64,000 bases of DNA. Source: Candidatus Koribacter versatilis Ellin345 (GTDB lineage Bacteria > Acidobacteriota > Terriglobia > Terriglobales > Acidobacteriaceae). Location: positions 5,510,501 through 5,574,500 of the forward strand of contig NC_008009.1 in the NCBI RefSeq assembly GCF_000014005.1, read 5' to 3'. The translations under genes were made by a program, and so were the position numbers. This document shows positions 61,549 through 64,000 of this stretch, piece after piece (positions within the stretch are counted from its first letter, which is position 1; the number at the start of each line of letters is the position of its first letter). The notes below the pieces were generated by a model, which did not search any database, was not told the origin of the DNA, and saw nothing but the letters and a program-made list of their open reading frames with translations.

Positions 61549-64000
61549 TTACCGGCTGCGACGAACTGTGTAGCTCCCGTGTCTAGGCCCCAAAACCGCC
61601 GACACGGGAGCTTGAGGCGCCGGCAACGGGCCGTTCCATGCCGCAACCGGGAGGTCATCGACCGGGACCGGAAGAGTCATTGCGCTGATACCACTCGCGG
61701 ACACTGCGAAGATAGTCTGTCCCGTCGAGTCTAGGGCGACCTGCGGTGCGGCGAAACTGGCTGAACCCGATTCCGTCTGCAACTCTTCAGGCGTCATAAG
61801 CCGGGCGCGCAGAGTACCGGTCTGCGTATCCCAGAATTCGATAGAGTCTCCCAATGCGACCACCAGCACGTTTCCTTTAGGGCCAAATACTGAGCCCAAT
61901 ACGAGAGAATCGTCTGCAGGGCTGAGCAGCGGACCTTCATTGAAATTGACGAGATGAAGTCCCGACTCAAAGAACCCTATAACGTCGCCTCCATTTGATT
62001 CCGCGAGGATCCCAGCGAAATGTGATCCGTCCGCTGAGACGGCCAAGTCAGACCAGAATTGAGCGCCAAACTGCGGCGTGCTCGTCGTTTTGTAGGTGGA
62101 GATGTCAGTTCGGTACGCCTGCCCTGTGGTGACACCGGTGTCAATGCCATAAATCACACTTCCGTCCGGCGGTGATGCGATCAGCCACCCTAGATAAGTT
62201 GGAATAACTTTCCCGGTTGATGTTGCGAGATCGATTTCAACAGGCGGCCTTCCGCCGAATACGGCCTTGTTCTCCTTGGTTATCACGACCCTGCCCCACG
62301 AGAACCCAGGGTTCGGCGTCGAGACCGAGAAGGTTTTCGATGGGTCGTCAGGGTTGACGACAGCGGCGTAGCCTGCGCTGGCGACAGCCACTAATCGGCT
62401 TCCATCCGGACTGAGCGCTATATATCCGTAGTTCGCAGAACCAGCGAATGCCGGCAGCGCAAACGGCGTGTTCCACGTCAGCGAGATCGGGTCCAGGACA
62501 TCGATCTCGGAGGCCTTTAGGGCATAGAGCAAGTTGCGATGCGAATCGAAGAGCAGTTGCAACACTCCACTCGTCGCTACCACGTGCGCGGATGGGATGT
62601 ATGAAACCGCGCCCTTGACCGTGCTCGATCCGTACGCGCTTGTCACAGTGACATCCGCGGTTGTGGAAGCGGAGAGCGTTGGTGGTTGCAGACGAACTCC
62701 TTGTAAGCTGCCCTTCGAAAGCGAAACCTGCTCAACGTTCGCGGCAGCTAGCCCGCCTACCGACACCGCCGGAACGGAGGATGCATCGGAGAAAAAACCA
62801 AAACCGAACGCATACAAAGATTGTTCTCCCACGGGAGATAAGAGGTTTGCGCTCACCGCAGCAGCCTTTGCCCCGTAGGAGAATGCAAATGGCAGCGTCC
62901 TGGAACTCCCTGCCGAATCGACGCACTCCACATCAACCGGGCCTGCTTGGGAAGACGCCGGCGCAGTCACTTGGGTGCCGTCTGCGGACACGGTTCCGGC
63001 CGCTCCAGCGAAGTAGAAGGAGTAGCCGGCAAAAAGACTGCTGTTAAACGTGGAATATGTCAGGCTCGCGTTCAGGCCTGCATTGGGCGGGTTCGGGAGG
63101 GGGCATTCCGGCCCGTCCAAGGTAGCGCCCGCTTCGGTCGGATTTGGAACCGGTGTCTGCGCTGTATCGATTACTTCGTATCCGCCATCGAATCCGACAA
63201 AGGCCCGTCCGACGCCGTCGATCGCGATTATCGTCGAGTAAACATCTGCTCTGTCTCCGAAAGCAGGTTGGTATCCGAGCGCCGTATAGGAGTTCGCATC
63301 GACCATCTCAAGCGAGACCGGGAAAATATTCTGCATGATGAGGCGGTTCCCGTCCGCAGTGAATCGCACGGTGGTGCCTGAATCCTGAAAAGCGGATGAA
63401 TACGGTACTGTCGCGAGTACATTGAATGAGTGATCGAGGAAGGTGACTTGCGATGCGGAAGCGACAGCAATCTTGCTTCCGTCAGCGTTCAGCGCGTAAC
63501 CCCGAACACCAAACGAATCGGCGGGCGGGTTGACCGTCGCCAGATCCACGACTGACGTAATACTGTCATCGTCCGAACTATACAAATAGAACTTGTCCAC
63601 CGCGAAAGCCGCCCATTTGCGGTCCGCACTTCGAACCATGCTCTTCGTGGACCAACTCGAAGCTCCGTTCAGAGGGCCAAGTTCCGTATACGTGTTCTTC
63701 TTTGAATCCCACTTTATTAAGTGAGCGGCGCCATCTGCGCCACCTCCCGCGATTCCCATTTCCTGGGTCAGCAGAAAGACGATGCCATTGGCCATCGCCA
63801 CAACGGATGGACAATTCAAGCTATAGGAGATACGCGGCAATGTCGGCAGCAGATGAATCGTCGCCTTGAGAGTATCTTCGTCCAGCGTGAAGAACTCTTG
63901 AGCAACCGTGCCGATAACGAGCGTCTTGCCGTCCGCCATTTGGTCAACGCTCCACGCCTGCGGTACCGAGACTCTCGCTTTGATCGTGAAATCAGAACCG
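61549..64000 (-). CDS. Large probably extracellular beta-propeller/Ig-like protein, partial
   Basis: The reading frame continues past the window edge, so the amino-terminus is missing; an internal Met at 63939 is not the start. The 816 visible residues have WD40/YncE-like blades (GYIALSPDGSRLVAVASAGYAAVVNP; LAVSADGSHFAGILAESNGG) on both sides of a middle region with an IPT/TIG-like Ig domain (ADVTVTSAYGSSTVKGAVSY). It is convergent with the FG-GAP gene. Probably a surface or secreted structural protein; no catalytic motif is seen. Confidence 0.75.
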   Translation of the reverse strand, partial: GSDFTIKARVSVPQAWSVDQMADGKTLVIGTVAQEFFTLDEDTLKATIHLLPTLPRISYSLNCPSVVAMANGIVFLLTQEMGIAGGGADGAAHLIKWDSKKNTYTELGPLNGASSWSTKSMVRSADRKWAAFAVDKFYLYSSDDDSITSVVDLATVNPPADSFGVRGYALNADGSKIAVASASQVTFLDHSFNVLATVPYSSAFQDSGTTVRFTADGNRLIMQNIFPVSLEMVDANSYTALGYQPAFGDRADVYSTIIAIDGVGRAFVGFDGGYEVIDTAQTPVPNPTEAGATLDGPECPLPNPPNAGLNASLTYSTFNSSLFAGYSFYFAGAAGTVSADGTQVTAPASSQAGPVDVECVDSAGSSRTLPFAFSYGAKAAAVSANLLSPVGEQSLYAFGFGFFSDASSVPAVSVGGLAAANVEQVSLSKGSLQGVRLQPPTLSASTTADVTVTSAYGSSTVKGAVSYIPSAHVVATSGVLQLLFDSHRNLLYALKASEIDVLDPISLTWNTPFALPAFAGSANYGYIALSPDGSRLVAVASAGYAAVVNPDDPSKTFSVSTPNPGFSWGRVVITKENKAVFGGRPPVEIDLATSTGKVIPTYLGWLIASPPDGSVIYGIDTGVTTGQAYRTDISTYKTTSTPQFGAQFWSDLAVSADGSHFAGILAESNGGDVIGFFESGLHLVNFNEGPLLSPADDSLVLGSVFGPKGNVLVVALGDSIEFWDTQTGTLRARLMTPEELQTESGSASFAAPQVALDSTGQTIFAVSASGISAMTLPVPVDDLPVAAWNGPLPAPQAPVSAVLGPRHGSYTVRRSR

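Overview
The window looks like a chromosomal segment of a soil acidobacterium (Acidobacteriota, Terriglobia, possibly Koribacter-like). This is inferred from protein style, the many secreted proteins, GC-rich codon use and several families of short intergenic repeats; no 16S gene is present. I see no phage, insertion sequence, transposase or CRISPR array.

Region by region. 1-7.4 kb: VTT/DedA-like membrane protein, a canonical plus a degenerate stand-alone receiver, ligA, a membrane-bound SpoIIE-type phosphatase, a PRC-barrel protein, a small membrane protein and a HIT hydrolase. 7.4-10.8 kb: rpsA, then a three-gene unit of a LysW-like carrier/zinc ribbon and two small secreted proteins. 10.9-19.8 kb: secreted M28 peptidase, rhomboid protease, small enzymes (VOC, tautomerase, ABM), yihY-pyk, trmO, and a VapBC-type toxin-antitoxin pair with an evident operator. 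19.8-35.9 kb: one long minus-strand transcription and translation cluster in the order tRNA-Thr, tRNA-Tyr, small ORF, tRNA-Gly, tRNA-Thr, 116-codon ORF, tuf, rpmG, tRNA-Trp, secE, nusG, rplK, rplA, rplJ, rplL, rpoB, rpoC. It keeps the thrU-tyrU-glyT-thrT-tufB order of E. coli but carries two extra ORFs, REP-like palindromic repeats between genes, and a double zinc-ribbon insertion in RpoB. 36-41.6 kb: ECF sigma/anti-sigma pair, divergent from a Tat-exported phosphoesterase, a cupredoxin and a DUF2231 membrane protein, then an M23 endopeptidase. 42-51.9 kb: secreted amidohydrolase, thiL, an anchored single-HKD phospholipase D-like protein, pccB, SemiSWEET, LOG family, accD, cobO, DinB-like and HU. 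52-58.7 kb: GH57-type glycosidase, aceA, aceB (glyoxylate shunt) and a class II aldolase. 59-64 kb: secreted proteins, including a seven-repeat FG-GAP propeller and a large secreted-type protein cut by the window end.

Strongest observations: (1) an eight-cysteine insertion near the N-terminus of RpoB; (2) recurrent promoter-like hexamers 6-7 bases before start codons that lack a Shine-Dalgarno sequence, suggesting widespread leaderless mRNAs; (3) a LysW-like protein coupled to secreted proteins with no lysine genes nearby; (4) several dispersed repeat families, one with compensatory stem changes and local tandem expansion; (5) an unrecognised ORF fixed between tRNA-Thr and tuf. I found no convincing complete new defence or biosynthetic system; most of the window is housekeeping.
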